Below, one piece after another: positions 26,146-40,100 of a DNA stretch of 64,000 nt. The notes under the pieces are model-generated. The model saw only the letters and a list, made by a program, of their open reading frames with translations, did no database searches and was not told the DNA's origin. The stretch's first letter is position 1; each line of letters opens with the position of its first letter. Both the position numbers and the translations under genes were made by a program. Source of the DNA: Pempheris klunzingeri (Eukaryota > Chordata > Actinopteri > Acropomatiformes > Pempheridae); assembly GCF_042242105.1 (NCBI RefSeq), contig NC_092028.1, positions 9,781,338-9,845,337 of the forward strand, written 5' to 3'.

Positions 26146-28159
26146 CCTTGAACATAATCTGGTGTTTCATCTACACAGTCACTCATGCAAATCAAATTCA
26201 GTATTTGAAAATGTACTGATCTCTCATATTTGTTTGTGTCCTGGTGTCTGACAAAGTCAAAGTTAGTACTAACAGCTGGTAAAATAAAGTGACAGTATTG
26301 ATCGCTGTAGATGGAAATGAACTCTGAAAATATTTTTCACGTGCATTTATTGGAACAATTTAAATGTGATTTTGACCTTGCAGGCTTTTGAAAAATCTTA
26401 TTTCTCAAAAACTACAAATCCTGCATATGAAGTGAGATAGTGTCACTTTTTTTCATACAACTGAAGTCAGCGCTTTGGTCCAGTTTGCCTTTTAGTTGTT
26501 GCAGAACTTGAATTTCATGTATCCATTACTTTTAGCGGACTGTTTCAACTGTACATCCATTATGTTAGCTACTATCACATTTACCTATTTCATCTACTAC
26601 TCTTACCTGCTGTATATGTTCTGATATCTCTAACTAGTCTTCATGCATTTTCAATCACAACATTCGGCACAGTGTTGACGCGTTGCAGCTGACTCACTAT
26701 GTGGGGATATATATTCTTTAAATCAAATAGAAATATACAATTTTTCACATTAGTTTAGCATCTCCAAAATCCCTTATCTTAGTGTTATCCTCACTCCTCA
26801 CACGCCACACACACATCACAGTATGTAGAGGCACATGCCCCAACACCTGAACAAACAATGACAGCTTATACCTGCCATGAATGAGCTGTGTGGGGGATTT
26901 CTCATGCCTTGGCTGAGTTCTAGAGGAACCTCAGCATGATTCTCTCGCCAGACTCATTTTCCTATGTGAATGTGTATTTGTACAGTTGTGGTTGTCATTA
27001 TTTCAGAATTGATAGGCTGTTTCCCCTATAAACATTCTCTGTTTAGATCTATTTGTATTCCTCACCTAAGAGATTAGACAGGAGCCTTGTGTGTTACAGG
27101 ATATCTTTGATGAATCTCATATATAAATCTGACTCATCCCTCGCAAAACTAACAAGGACGGGGACTGTTCAAACTCTCGTTGTTTCATCCCCTTTCGACA
27201 CAGGGTTTGTCTCGTGTTCTTTTCCAGGTCCGAGGTGAGGAAGCCAAATTTAACTTCTTCCAAGACATAGTTCATTTACTGTGCAGCCACAATAACAGCA
27301 GGGCCATGAGGAACGCATCCCCCTGCTGGCAGGTGGTATTTTCAGTGAATGATGGATAGCTGAACACACAAACAATAACGTCTTGAATATTTAATGCAGA
27401 TAGATAGAAGCCAGAGATCATTGTTTATCCTCTGATTGCACTGTGAATGCAAAACCCACCCGCTTTCACTCCTGCCTGCAGGAGCCCAGAGGAAGAAACA
27501 TGCTTAACTGCATCTGGGAGAACCTGATTTGACCTTAAGGAGAATAGAGAAAATCTGTTGGAGCCGACACACTGTTTGTTTTCTCAGGAGGAGTGGTGAA
27601 TGTGAAAAGGGCTCTTATGGCATACAGGAAGAACCAGAAACTGTTGACAGAGGCCGAGCATAATGAGAGAATCAGTTGTAATACAGGGGTGTGTTCCAGT
27701 CTCTGTTAGAGAAGCCTCACCGGCACTCTTGTTTCTGTTCATGTTCTCTCTGTCGGGGGAGACGGCAGGAATTTCTACCTCTATCTTTTCAATCAGAGGG
27801 TGGCTCACAGCAATCGCCGGACATCTTCTCGGGAATTTAGAGGTTAACTCTGGCACAGTTTAGGAAACTCTTCACAGTCGGTCACCCAAAGGACCCAGTT
27901 TTAGCAGAGGCCTAGAAATTCCTTGTCACTTCTTATTAAATGCACCCCAGCGTGCAGTACAGTGGGGTTAGAGGTGAGCGGGTTTGCTCTCTGGAAAAGG
28001 CCAACACTGGGTACAGTAGGTGGCTCTGGTGAAGAATACGCTACGTTTTGATGTGTAGAGCTCTTAGAATGTGAGTGGCTGTTTCATCCTGCCTGTAAAA
28101 GTAGCAAGATGACACTATATAAATACTCCTCCATCCTCCAATGGTCCCTGACAGTGTTT

Positions 28160-28420
28160 TATTACAATATTATCAGATTATTACTGCCAGCACAGTAGTT
28201 AAACAAGTAGATAGTTACATCTATAACTGTACTTTATAACCTGATCATAAGGTTTGTTTGTTATAGCTTTTAGATAAATGTAGTGGGATATAGAAAATGC
28301 AATATATCACTCTGAAATATAAAACTGATAAGAAGCATAAAATGAAAATACACAAGTCAATTCAAAGTACCTCAAAATTGCTCTTACGCACAGTATTTGA
28401 GTAAATATAATTTCCCCCCA
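28160..28420 (-). repeat. Dispersed percomorph repeat
   Basis: Minus-strand relative of the repeat in atg4d intron 1 (phrases around 'gcagtaaaatgcaat'-like and 'ttatttgagtaaatataat' read in reverse). Diverged and without coding capacity. A third copy follows within 400 bp, at 28795-28990. Confidence 0.45.
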
Positions 28421-28794
28421 CTGGAAAATAATTCTACTTTATGCTGCACCTCATTTGTTTGGCAGATTTAGTTTGCAGGTTGAAATTTTCCACACTAAAA
28501 GGAGTCACATTGTTTCCAAACCTGTTTGGCCTCAAACAGGTGGATTAAAGTCACATTTATGTGTGTGTATGAGCTGTAAGCAGTTCCACCAAAGAGAAAG
28601 TTCCCTTGTAAATAATTGTTGTTGAGGCCCAAAGAAGTAAAATTATTCAGATTTTGCCAAGACAGCAAAGTATGAATTATATTTTGTAATAATTTGCCGT
28701 AGCCAGACTTTGTTTTTCCTCTTCCACATGAGGCGAATTTGAGGTTTTGAACCCCTAGGAGGGGCCCGATCTCTAGGTTTGGCACCACTGGACT

Positions 28795-28990
28795 GGCTGA
28801 TCATAAAGTAATTCAAAGTAGCTCCACATCGAGCAGCTACAGTAGTAAAATGTCACTTATTAGTTTGCTTATAATACCTCAGAATGTTTTACTTAAGGAG
28901 GTTTTTGACTTTTACTTGTAATGGAGCTCTCTCACGAGAATATATCGTTGCTTTTACTAAAGGATGTGGATATTTGACCCATGCGCTACA
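28795..28990 (+). repeat. Dispersed percomorph repeat
   Basis: Phrases 'caaagtagctccac', 'gcttataatacctcag', 'ttttgacttttacttgtaatgg' match the same family as the copies at 1990-2408 and 28160-28420. Diverged; no coding capacity. Confidence 0.5.
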
Positions 28991-30849
28991 TCTGTATCAC
29001 ATATACTTCCTCCCTCTCTCAGTGAACACCACTTTTGCTGTTCATATTTTATGGCTGGCAACAGCGAGACAGCCTTGGCCTTGATCCTTGAATTCCATGT
29101 GTGGCTTGTGCGATGTGGGTCTTCAGCTCCGAAGTGAAGGGAGAGGTAACCAGACTGACCAGATGATGTTTTGTCTTCACTGGAAGGATTTCTCACATTC
29201 AACAGGGATTAGGCACACTTGTGTGTTTCTTTCATGTTTCAACTATTTTTGTGTACATTTATCAGTGTTGGAGTAACACTGAAGGTTACACATGATAAAA
29301 TGGACTCAGTCAATAAAGACTATCTGGTGGGGGGGGGGATCCGTGTTATCTGAATGCATAACCCCTCTAACGGGGTCGATGCATTTGCGTACCTCTATGG
29401 CCAACTTAATGTTTCCCCTGCTTTAGCTTCTTGTTTTTTTAAAACCAGTGTCAGTGCTCCTCTTCCATGAATCATGTTCAATGGAAACATCTGGATTACA
29501 GATACAGGTGTGGATTCTATATGCTGCTTTCTCTGCTTGGTTCAAGGTTGTTGTTTTGAAGTTTTATCTCTTTAGACATACTTTATCTCCTCCTCTGATG
29601 CAAATCTCATTGTAAACTACAACATGGACCCGGCAAAGTTTGAGACTTTGAACTTGAACAAACCTGCTGTTTTTTGTTTTTTTTTTCTTTATGAGAGGTG
29701 ACCAACCTCGGCAAGCTCGGGAAGTGGTGATATGAAGTTGAAAGCAGTGATAATGATTGTTTATGGTCAGTTAGCCTGTTTTATATGTCTTTTACCCACA
29801 AAAACGTCAGCACCATATGAACCAGACCACTGCTTTCTCTTGAATTGGTTATTTGGTATTTAAATATTAAACTTTTACTGAAGGCAAGCTGCCAATCGCA
29901 CAGACTATCACAGGCCACACTGGGACAGATGTTGGACTTCAGACCAGTTGACTCACAACATCTTATTTACCAGGTGGTAGGTTTGTGCCCCCAGACTTGG
30001 AGTATTGTTGAAGTTTGAACATCAGGATCATCACTAGTGGTGGAAGCCAAGTACGGCCCATAAATGTCAAGTATTATTCGATAAGCTGTCAATAATCGTT
30101 TCGTTCGTTTGTTAATGTCGACACACACCATGAAGAGACCAAAATTCAGCCCATTTGTCCAAATTGAGGAAGTAAATCTTTAACAATGGGTCTTGAATAG
30201 TTTTATTTGTTGCATTTTTCTGCTGTGGATTTATTCATTCATAATACTTTTGAACTTTTCGTGAATAAAAAAAGATAAAAATACCATATTTATCTTTTAA
30301 AGTTGTAGCCCCTATGATTAGAGTCTATGTTAGAAATCAGATATTTTGAAAAAAGATTTATGCTGGAATATTTCAGTATATAATATTTAGACAGAAATTA
30401 CATATATTGAGGGGGGAAAAAACTAATATATAGTTTTTGAAGAAAAAAAAAGGACAGAAAAAAGTTGTCACCTTTGGAGAAATAATTGTAGGAGTATCCA
30501 AGGTCATATGCTATGACTGGATTGTATATAAATATAACAATAAGGTGCTTGTTGGTGAAACCCACGCAGTAAGATCAGGTTTTCCATATTTCTGGTTACT
30601 GTCGACTTTTCTCTCTAAATATTTCGAATTCAGTCTCCACATCTCAGCTTACCCCCACACCCGACCTTGAACTTCAAACTGCCTTGTAGGGCCCCTGACA
30701 AACACTCATCCAGGTCGTCCAAATTCCCGGTTACGCGTGTATTGCGCCGAGGTTACAGCGAGTTTCCAATAAAACTAATGTAACCAAATACAGTGTGCGC
30801 GTCTCTGCTGCCTCTCTGAAAGGGTTAAACTCATAGTAAAAATCCATCT

Positions 30850-31189
30850 CCACAGGGCTCCGCCTTCCGATTGTTGGGGTTGTGTGCCTCAGAAATCACA
30901 CCACTCCAGATCCCGCCTTCCCCCTCTTGGGCCCCTCTCGGGCCCCTCCCACCTCTGGACCACATTGAAATGGGTCTGATGTTGTTGTCAAACATTACAG
31001 TGTGCAGAGCATCCCTCCATAGATCCTCCAGCAGGAGCACCTTAACACGGCGGAGCAGAAGAGGGGCACCAACCAGAGTCTTTGCTACCACTGGTGTGAA
31101 ACAGCAGTCACATCACTGACATCAGTGTTATTTAAAGTCACCTGAACCAACAGATACCTCAGTGGCATCTTCCAGAGCGGCTCAGAAAC
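30850..31189 (+). promoter_or_regulatory. ldlr: Probable ldlr promoter with sterol-response-like element
   Basis: At 30895-30904 ATCACACCAC fits the SREBP consensus TCACNCCAC and differs by one base from the classical LDLR SRE-1 (ATCACCCCAC). GC/CT-rich Sp1-type boxes flank it: CTCCGCC near 30860, CCCGCC near 30912 and CCCCTCCC near 30945. A TATTTAAAG motif at 31129-31137 lies about 55 bases before the ATG. Regulation of LDLR by SREBP with Sp1 is established in mammals; applying it to these bases is inference. Confidence 0.6.
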
Positions 31190-34100
31190 ATGGGACGGCC
31201 GCGTTACGCGTCATTGTTGTTTCTCATCTGCGCCCTTGTTCACACAAGTAAGTGTATCATTTTAACTTCACCATTACGCCACTAATTACCTCTGTTTCTG
31301 ACATGGCACGTGTACTAGGCAAAGGTAAAATAGTGCTGTTCTTCATTGTGATGTTGTTTGATAGACACATTTATTCAAATAACATTAAAAATGTGATTTG
31401 GGCCACGTATCCAGTGTGTGTGGGTTTAAATTGCCCACTTCTCTGACAGCACCGGATGCAAGGTGATGGGGGGAGGGCGCAATTACGCGCAGAATGTAGG
31501 TCAAATCTTTCCTTTTCACTCATGCGTGTTTCTAGTGGTCGCAGCGTTCACTTGTAGGCCACATTTTTTTATCTTCTTTATTTAAAAAAAAAACCCCAAA
31601 AAAACCTGGTCGGGTTTTGAATGAAGCTGCATGTTCTGTGCCTTTCATTCAGTGGCGCTCAGCTCGCAGCAGCAGCCTGTGCAGCCAATGAGGTTTGAGC
31701 AGCGTGAATACTGTCTGTGTAAAGATGTCAAGCGGGGTTTCTGAAAAGCCGGTTTTGGAAGCTGTTGTCATTCACAATGTGGAAATGGGCGCCACTTCCA
31801 AATAGACCACTGTAGGAAAACCCATGTATGGGAACATTTGGGTGGATTTGGGTTTCACCAGTAATGCAAGTGCACATATTCATCCTACATGATGCAATAT
31901 CCAGCCTATTTGCAAGAGGCTTTCTCCCGGCTCCTGAAACACCCTGTATTGTGGAGATGAATGGAAGCCCTCCATCTCATCCTCCAGTACAAACAGACGT
32001 TGTTATGCTGCAGCATTCCTTTAGTTTTGGCTCTACTCTGAAGACTGATGAGAAGTCTCTGTCGGACCTGTTCCCAGTTTGTTGGTTCTGGGAAATGCTG
32101 TGTGGTGAAACATGTTGGAACTGGTTGTCACCCATCCACATTTCCTCACCAGTAACAGAGACGTGTGTTGAAATGCGTCTGTCCCCCGTGTTGTGAAATA
32201 GTCGCCTCTCTGAGAAACCTTATTTGTGCCACCTCGAGGAGAGATTTATCTCATCTGATTCTTTTAAAGGTGTGTTGATCTTAACCTTCTGACCTGCACC
32301 ATATAGGAGATATTATTCTAAAATATATATTTTAAAAAAACTGGGGGCAGTTTCCCTTTCTGCCTTCCCCATGGCCAATCATTAAACGCACCAGACGTCA
32401 CAGAATGGGCAACAAACACAAGCACTTTCCCCAGCACTGATTTGCTCTTAGTCCAGTTTGTCTGTCAAGGTCTGAACTTTAAGCCCACTGAGTAAATATC
32501 CAACGTGGAACATGCCATCGATTTCAGGGAATGAGGGCTGACGCATAAAGTGAACACCAACACCACTCAGGGAAAAGGAAAAGTTTAAAAACTACCGTAA
32601 AAAAATCACGAGTCCCATGTACTGTATTCATTCTTTTTTTATTACCCATGAGGATACACCTTTGATGAGACCAGCTTTTTCAATATGAAACTGTTGACTA
32701 TCTTTATGATAAGGGCAATAATGCACAAGCCTTTCACTTGGAATCATAAAGAGATGATGGCCTTAATGGTCAGTAGTAGATTTACTTCACAGCAGTAACA
32801 CTGAAGGGACTGATTGCACTCGTTTGGCGGCTCATATAAAATACTACTACAGTGGTAAAAACAACTCCTCAACCTGCTGGAAGCAATAAAACCTGCCCTT
32901 GTTTAACTGAAGCATAAACCATGACCGACAGCACCAGATGCTCGACCTCACTGAGAAGCTTTTATGATTTATTATGCTGTAAGACATTCATAGCCATGTG
33001 TAATTGATGATTTGTCTCTCCTACATCTATTCTTATGGGGCACAAACTTATAAAACTGTAAACACTTACATATAAATATTTAATTAGATTTTTCTTTTTA
33101 AAAAAAACACAAATCTTGCTGTATCAGGCCACGGAGAAGCTGAGTGCCTAGCTACTGGCGGTGTTAGTGGTAAACACCACCCTCTGCCCTTGTGCTGAAA
33201 CAGGTGCCTATCCAGGGTTCTGAGCTCCCAGGGCCAGATGGGGAAATGGCCACTAGTACCTTTCTCTCTGATATACAGTCTAATTAGTTCTTCCACTTCA
33301 GTGGCTTCATCAGGTCCCTTAAAGATGGGGGTTGGGAGCTTGAATCTGTGTCATCAGCATATAATTTTTTGTCAGCAGTGTTAATAATGACTGGAAAATG
33401 AGATTTGTAATGTGACTATGAACTTACTGTGTCAGAAGCTCCCTGATAACACCAGATAAACGCAGGCTGGACTGCTTGAACACAGGAAGTAAGTAGCACT
33501 GTTTGACCTGTTTAAACAAGCACCAACAGACACGTGTGTGTTTGTTCACGTGTGTCGTGCTTGAGTTATTACCCCCCCGGCCCCTTTCTCCTCTGGTAGC
33601 ATATTCATCACTCGCTGTGACATTGCTGTGGGCATAAACCCTGCCATACTGTAATGAAACCCAATTGAACAGGCATTCATGGTCCCCAGAAGATAAAGCT
33701 GTGACTTTGGTGTTCCCCTGAACTTTCCTCTAACACTACCAGCAGCAGGTTGACATTTTTGTTTTTTAGTGACACATTTTGACAACTATGGGATGGATCG
33801 CCATGAAATTAGGTTCAGACATTCATGGTGCCCAGAGGATGAATCCTAATGACATTAGCGATCCATCAGCTTTTCCTCTAGTGCCACCATGTTTGCGTTT
33901 GAGTAAAATATTTAAGTAACTAGGATGGAAATGTATTTCAAATATTCATGTGCCCCTCAGGATGCATGTCTACAGAGTCTTTTTCATCCCTAAACTTTTC
34001 CTTTACACTTTGGTTTCTCACCAAGTACCTGCAAAATAATGCCTTTCCCCTTTTTCTCTGCTAATTAGCAAATGTTGAGCATGCTAGCACACTCAACTAA

Positions 34101-37100
34101 GATCAAGAGCACAATACCTGCTGAACATCAGCATGTCAGCATTTGCATTGTGAGCATGTTGTAATGCTAGCTTTAGCAATTAGCACCAAGCACTTCACAG
34201 AGCAGCCAGCATGTCTGCAGACTCTTTTTTTTCATAGCTCTCAGAATTATTATTCCATTCACTTTTCATTTGCAGCCACGTCTGTGTTTACGGGGAGTCT
34301 TCCTCTATCGGCCCTTGATAGATGATAACTAAAACAATGTCCCTTTTAGCTGAATTGTGTGTTTATGTCTGTCTGTCACAGATGCATTCATAACATGTGG
34401 AACCCAGCAGTTTCAGTGTGGGAATGGGAAATGCATCACAGTCAGATGGGTGTGTGATGGCACTGATGACTGCGGAGACGGCACAGATGAACTTCCTGGT
34501 ACCTGCTGTGAGTATCACGTGTTGCTCAACACGACTTGTGGACTTGTTATGGCTTTGCATACACGCCTGTCCGTCCCACAGGCCCCTCGGTCTGATGATT
34601 GTGTCGTCTCAGTTACCATTTTCTGTGTATTTCACTTCCAGCGGCCAAAACGTGTAGACCGACAGAGTTCAGCTGTGCGGACCGCCTCAACCAGTGTATA
34701 CCGGGCACCTGGCGCTGCGATGGAAAAGCTGACTGTGAGAATGGAGCTGATGAAGAGAGCTGTGGTGAGTTCAGTTAACTCGGTCTTACACTTTCCTCAA
34801 TCATGTGATTGATCTTGTTGTATTGCTCTCAGAACCCACAGCTTTCACCCCTTTCCTTCATCCCTGGTTTGTCATTACTCTGATCACCCTGTTTATGTCA
34901 ACTCTCTCTTAGTGCCAAAGCAGTGCACAGCCACCGAGTTTCGCTGCGGGAACGGCCAATGTGTGTCATCCTCCTTCGTGTGCGACGATGAGGCGGATTG
35001 TGATGACGGCAGCGACGAGGCCTCCTGCCCGCCCGTCACCTGCAGCGCTGCGTCCTTCCAGTGCAACAGCGGCGTTTGCGTTCCGCGCCTGTGGGCCTGC
35101 GACGGCGACGCCGACTGCGCCGACGGCTCGGACGAGTGGCCTCAGAACTGTGGCACAAAGAGACCTGACACTGCTCCCACTCATCAGTGCTCGTCCCTGG
35201 AGTTCCACTGTGGCAGCGGAGAGTGCATCCACGGCAGCTGGAAGTGCGATGGAGGAGCCGACTGCCTCGATCGATCGGACGAAGCTGACTGTGGTGAGCG
35301 AGATCGCGAAACCCTTCATCTCCTGTTGATCACATGCTGTCACAATCTCTTGTGTTCATGCCAAATCTCTACCTGTTTCAACCCTCTAGCTCGTGCCACC
35401 TGCTGTCCTGATGAGTTTGAATGCGGTGATGGCACTTGCATCCATGGTAGCCGCCAGTGCAACCAACAGTACGACTGCAAGGACATGAGTGATGAAATTG
35501 GCTGCGTCAATGGTACGAATATCCTCCCCTTCCCTTCTTATCCTGGTTGCCAGCAGCCGAAAGACGTGCAAAATCTCCAGCCTGTGTCTATAACTGAACT
35601 AGAAATTTTTATTTCTTGCACACAGCAACCCACTGTGAGGGCCCGACCAGGTTTAAGTGTCGCAGCGGGGAATGTATCAACATGGAGAAGGTGTGCGACA
35701 AGCAGCGTGATTGCAGGGATTGGTCAGATGAGCCCCTTAGAGAATGTGGTGAGTGGAGAGGCCTCTCATTCACAACTGACTGGTTAATTACTACTTTCAT
35801 GAATCTAATGAGGGTGTTCACAGCTTGAGAATGTTAGTTGCTGTACACCCTAGGAAAAAGAAAGATGGTCAGCCTTTTCTTCTTCCCACCGCAGGCTCCA
35901 ATGAGTGCTTGTACAATAATGGCGGCTGCTCCCATATTTGCAATGACCTGAAGATCGGCTACGAGTGCCTGTGTCTTTCTGGATATCACCTGGTGGACAA
36001 AAAACGCTGTGAAGGTAACAGCTTCCCACACAGCTACAACATCCGTGTGCTTTTTTGTGCTGTCTCTCATGAACTTTAGATCATGAAATGATGCCAAACA
36101 ATCTGTTTACACTGACGCAAACTCGTACTGTGTCGTCAGATCATGAGATCCTGTAATTCTGGATTAGGGACACAATGACTCATCTTTGCTCCTGTTGCCT
36201 AACACTGACGTGTGTTTCATTTCTTTTTTTTTCGCTCTTTGTTTGAATCAGATATCGATGAGTGTGACAACCCGGACACTTGCAGCCAGATCTGCATCAA
36301 CCAGATAGGCAGTTACAAATGCCAGTGCGAGGAGGGATACCAAGTTGACCCAGCAACCAAAGCCTGCAAGGCCATCGGTACATATCAGTTCTCTGTGTTC
36401 TTTCCAGAGTGTTCGCATGCTACATAATGTGATGTAACATTTAGATGGTCAAAGATGGTTAATAGTCTTCTCAAATGTGATTTTCTCTGTTATAATATGA
36501 AGCCAAAGAATTTAACTCCCTCCTTGTGTAGACTCCTAGGTCAAGGCTGAATACTTACTATCGACAAGGAAATAAACAAAAACTCATGTGTTTTGGAAAC
36601 ATTTTGCAAAGACTAAACCCCATGGCCTAAAAATGTACCATACAAAGAGTGATAATTGACCATGTTTATAGCTGGAGGTGTCCGGTCATCAGTTTTACAG
36701 ACGTCCCTTTTACAAATGTGGTCTATGGAGAAAATATTTAACGAGTAATAAGTGGCCCCTGGGAAAAAATGAAAGCAAGGCTTAACGGCAGCGCCTTACT
36801 ACACTGTTGCCCATAAAGTTGGAATAATTGTTCAATACCCCCAATTTTGTTTAAGCCTGAATACACAGTTAGTTCACTGTGATATGTTTGGAAGAGTTTG
36901 ATCAATAAAATTGAGAAGATATACACTTTATTTATCAAGAATAAATCACATTGTCACAATCATTTCATGAGAAGAGGTAAAAAAACATTTGATTCCAACT
37001 TTATGGGCAACAGTGTATATAAACAACTAGATAACTGCAAAAGTCATAACAAACACTAAGTATATATATATATATATATGTGTGTGTGTAGTTTTCTTAA

Positions 37101-40100
37101 GACATAACTCGGCCATTCTTTTTTAGGTACAGTAGCCTACCTGTTCTTCACCAACTGTCATGAAATCAGAAAGATGACTTTGGACAAAAGTGAGTACACC
37201 AGAGTGATCCCCCGTCTGAAGAACGTTGTGGCTCTTGACATGAACATGGCCACCAAAGAGATCTACTGGTCAGACATCTCCCAAAAGAAGATCTACAGGT
37301 GAGCAAGACTGAAATCAAAATGAAAGTAAAGCTTTTGTTTCCTTAACTCCTGCTTGATGCCACCTCTTCACTTTCGCTCCAGAGCTCAGATGGAGTCGGC
37401 TGAAGACTCCACTCAACACAGCGTAGTCATTAGTGGCGACATCGATGCTCCTGAAGGCATCGCTTTTGACTGGGTCCATGGTAACCTGTACTGGACTGAC
37501 AGCATCCGCAGCACCATCACCGTGGTAACCGCTGATGGCAGCCGCCGCAAAACTCTCTTCCACCAAAACTTATCTAAACCCCGCGCCATTGTGGTCGACC
37601 CCCACAGCAAGTAAGTTTAATAGCGCGGATAAAAGTACAGTAATGCCAAACTTCTTTCTCCGTTTTCTTCATTTGTGTGCTGTCTAAAGGGATGCATTGA
37701 TTTCAGTATTTTATATACAACTTATCTGTGTCCTTCCAGCTTCATTTACTGGACTGACTGGGGGAATCCCGCTAAGATTGAGAGGGCAGGTCTTAACGGA
37801 GGAGACCGCTCCGCTCTGGTCACCGACAACATTGAGTGGCCCAATGGGATTACACTCGGTAAACTCTAGCATTCATCTCTTTCTGGTTTCAAGTTGCTTA
37901 TTTATGTATTCATGTGATTCATGTGAGTGCCATGGGTCATTCTGGTCTGACCTGCTGACCCCCCCCCCCCCTTCACTCATCTACTTCCTCCCCAGACCTG
38001 TTGAACCAGCGGCTCTACTGGGTGGACTCTAAACTGCACACCCTCTCCAGTATCGATGTGCAGGGCGGTGGTCGACGCACCCTCATCATAGACGAACACA
38101 AGCTGGCTCACCCGCTGGGACTCACTGTGTTTGAGGTAAATGTTTACCTCCTGATAAACTGAGTTACACATAAACCCGGAGCCTGTCAAATACAACATGC
38201 CATAAACTCCTGACTACACGTGTAGCCTCATCACTAGTAATCCTCACTGCCACCACTACTGACCCCAGTCTCACTATTGGTTGTGTTGTTGTGCTTCTAG
38301 GAAAGCGTGTTCTGGACAGACGTCAGTAACAATGCCATCCTCAGTGCAAACAGGCTGACGGGTGGTGACATCACACCTGTGGCGGAGCACCTATCCTCAC
38401 CAGAGGACATTATTCTCTACCATAACCTCAAACAGCCTGCTGGTAGGAGACCATCACACACTTATTACACACTACTCAGAATTCTGTAACACAGGTAAAG
38501 ATCAAATTTATTAGGTTGTGTCATTGTCAGAGGCAGAGAAATTAGAATCATACTAATAATAATGATAATAAGGGTTTTTAGTTTGCATATCAGATAGATG
38601 ATGGCACTTTCTTATATTATTACTTCATTGAAAAGCAGCCACAACAGAAACTTCCCTAACCTAATCCATAGGTTCCCAGCCACCAATAATTCTTTAATAT
38701 CACTAGCTATTATGGGCTTTGTTGTGGCAGGTTGGTAGGAAGCCTCTGCTCTAACCCTACAAAATGTCACTGGTTTGGGTTTTAGAAGATGCTCAAGTGT
38801 CCAAATCCATAAAACTTGCCAATTTGAGCATGAACATACTTGACATACAAAATATCAAATCATTGACTTTAAAGGAATAGTTTGAAGTTTGAAATATACC
38901 TCTCAGAGCATGGTATCAATATTCTAGTCTAACTCTCAGCAGAAAGAGCAGTGAAGCGAATTTCCCAAAATGTGTTACCATTGCTTTAGTATGCTGACAT
39001 TGCTAACTTCTTCTTCTTTTCCATTGCAGGGAGAGATTGGTGCCAGGTGTCCAGCTGTGAATTCTTGTGCCTGGCAGCTCCTCAAGTGGGCAGACATCCT
39101 CCCAAATATACCTGTGTCTGTCCAGACAACATGATGCTAGCCAGGGACATGAGGACATGTGTACCTGGTGAGTGAAGAGCTAAGCTAGAATATTGCAGTC
39201 ATAATGAGTGAATTTTTGCTTTCTAAACAGAATCATTTCATTAGCTCAAGCGGTCCTATTTCTGACTCTCACTCTTTGTTTTTTGTACTTTACCAGCTGT
39301 GCCAACACCTGCAGCCCCTGTGCAGCCTCACATTCCAGCTATGACCCCATCTCGTCGGCCACCAGTGCCACCTAGTACCACACCTAAGCCCGTGGTCCGC
39401 ACCACACCTAAGCCCGTGGTCCGCGCCACCACGGTGCCCATCGTAGTCACCAGCACTGCTGCCAAGCCAGCGGTACGCACCACCAAGCCTCCTGTAAGGA
39501 CCACCACACCCGAACCAAGTACCCCATCACCCCAGCCGGCGAAGCCTAAGATTCCCCAGTCAACCACTGGGGCTCCAGTCACCTCTCCAGGCAAGTTGCA
39601 GTATTTCAGTGTCTTGCCTTTGGCAAATTAACTTTTGCTATTAAAAGAAAGCCTGATACCTTCTATAAAACATGGGGGAAATTCCTAATTCTTTTGAAAA
39701 TAAGTAGGCACAACCTTAACAAGTTGGTATGAAAGATGTGACCAGGTAGTGTAACGTTTATTTTAGGTACCAGCTTTGTAAATCATTTGTGTATTTTTTT
39801 AAATTTGACCTATTTGCTTGGTTATCAATAATGTATATGTCATTTTATTATTGCTGTTATTATTTATCATTTACTTTATTTTGGGTTAACTTCATGTGAA
39901 GATTATTGACAGAGGGTGAGGGAGACGTTGTAGGATGAAGGTGAATGGGGGGATATATTTGTACATTTCTTGATGTGCTGAAAAAACAAAATGCCAAAAC
40001 CATCAATCGTTTTGACTGCATCGCTCTCAACTCTGACATACAATGTGTATAGTGCAGGTCACCTTCATGTATCATTAGCTTCTTTTGTGCTTCCCTTTCC

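Larger units (their letters stand above)
26146..30600. other. smarca4-ldlr intergenic DNA
   Basis: No gene is supported. It contains percomorph dispersed repeat copies at about 28160-28420 (minus) and 28795-28990, short homopolymer runs (for example G9 near 29330) and AT-rich single-copy DNA. Open frames here are short and without recognisable domains. Confidence 0.5.

Noticed and set aside
31828-32196. 122-codon frame in ldlr intron 1
   Set aside because: No family resemblance and no splice signals tying it to ldlr; chance opening is likely.
34966-35343. 125-codon minus-strand frame
   Set aside because: Antisense to the GC-rich LDL-A3 to A5 exon of ldlr; low-complexity Ala/Val run without family resemblance.
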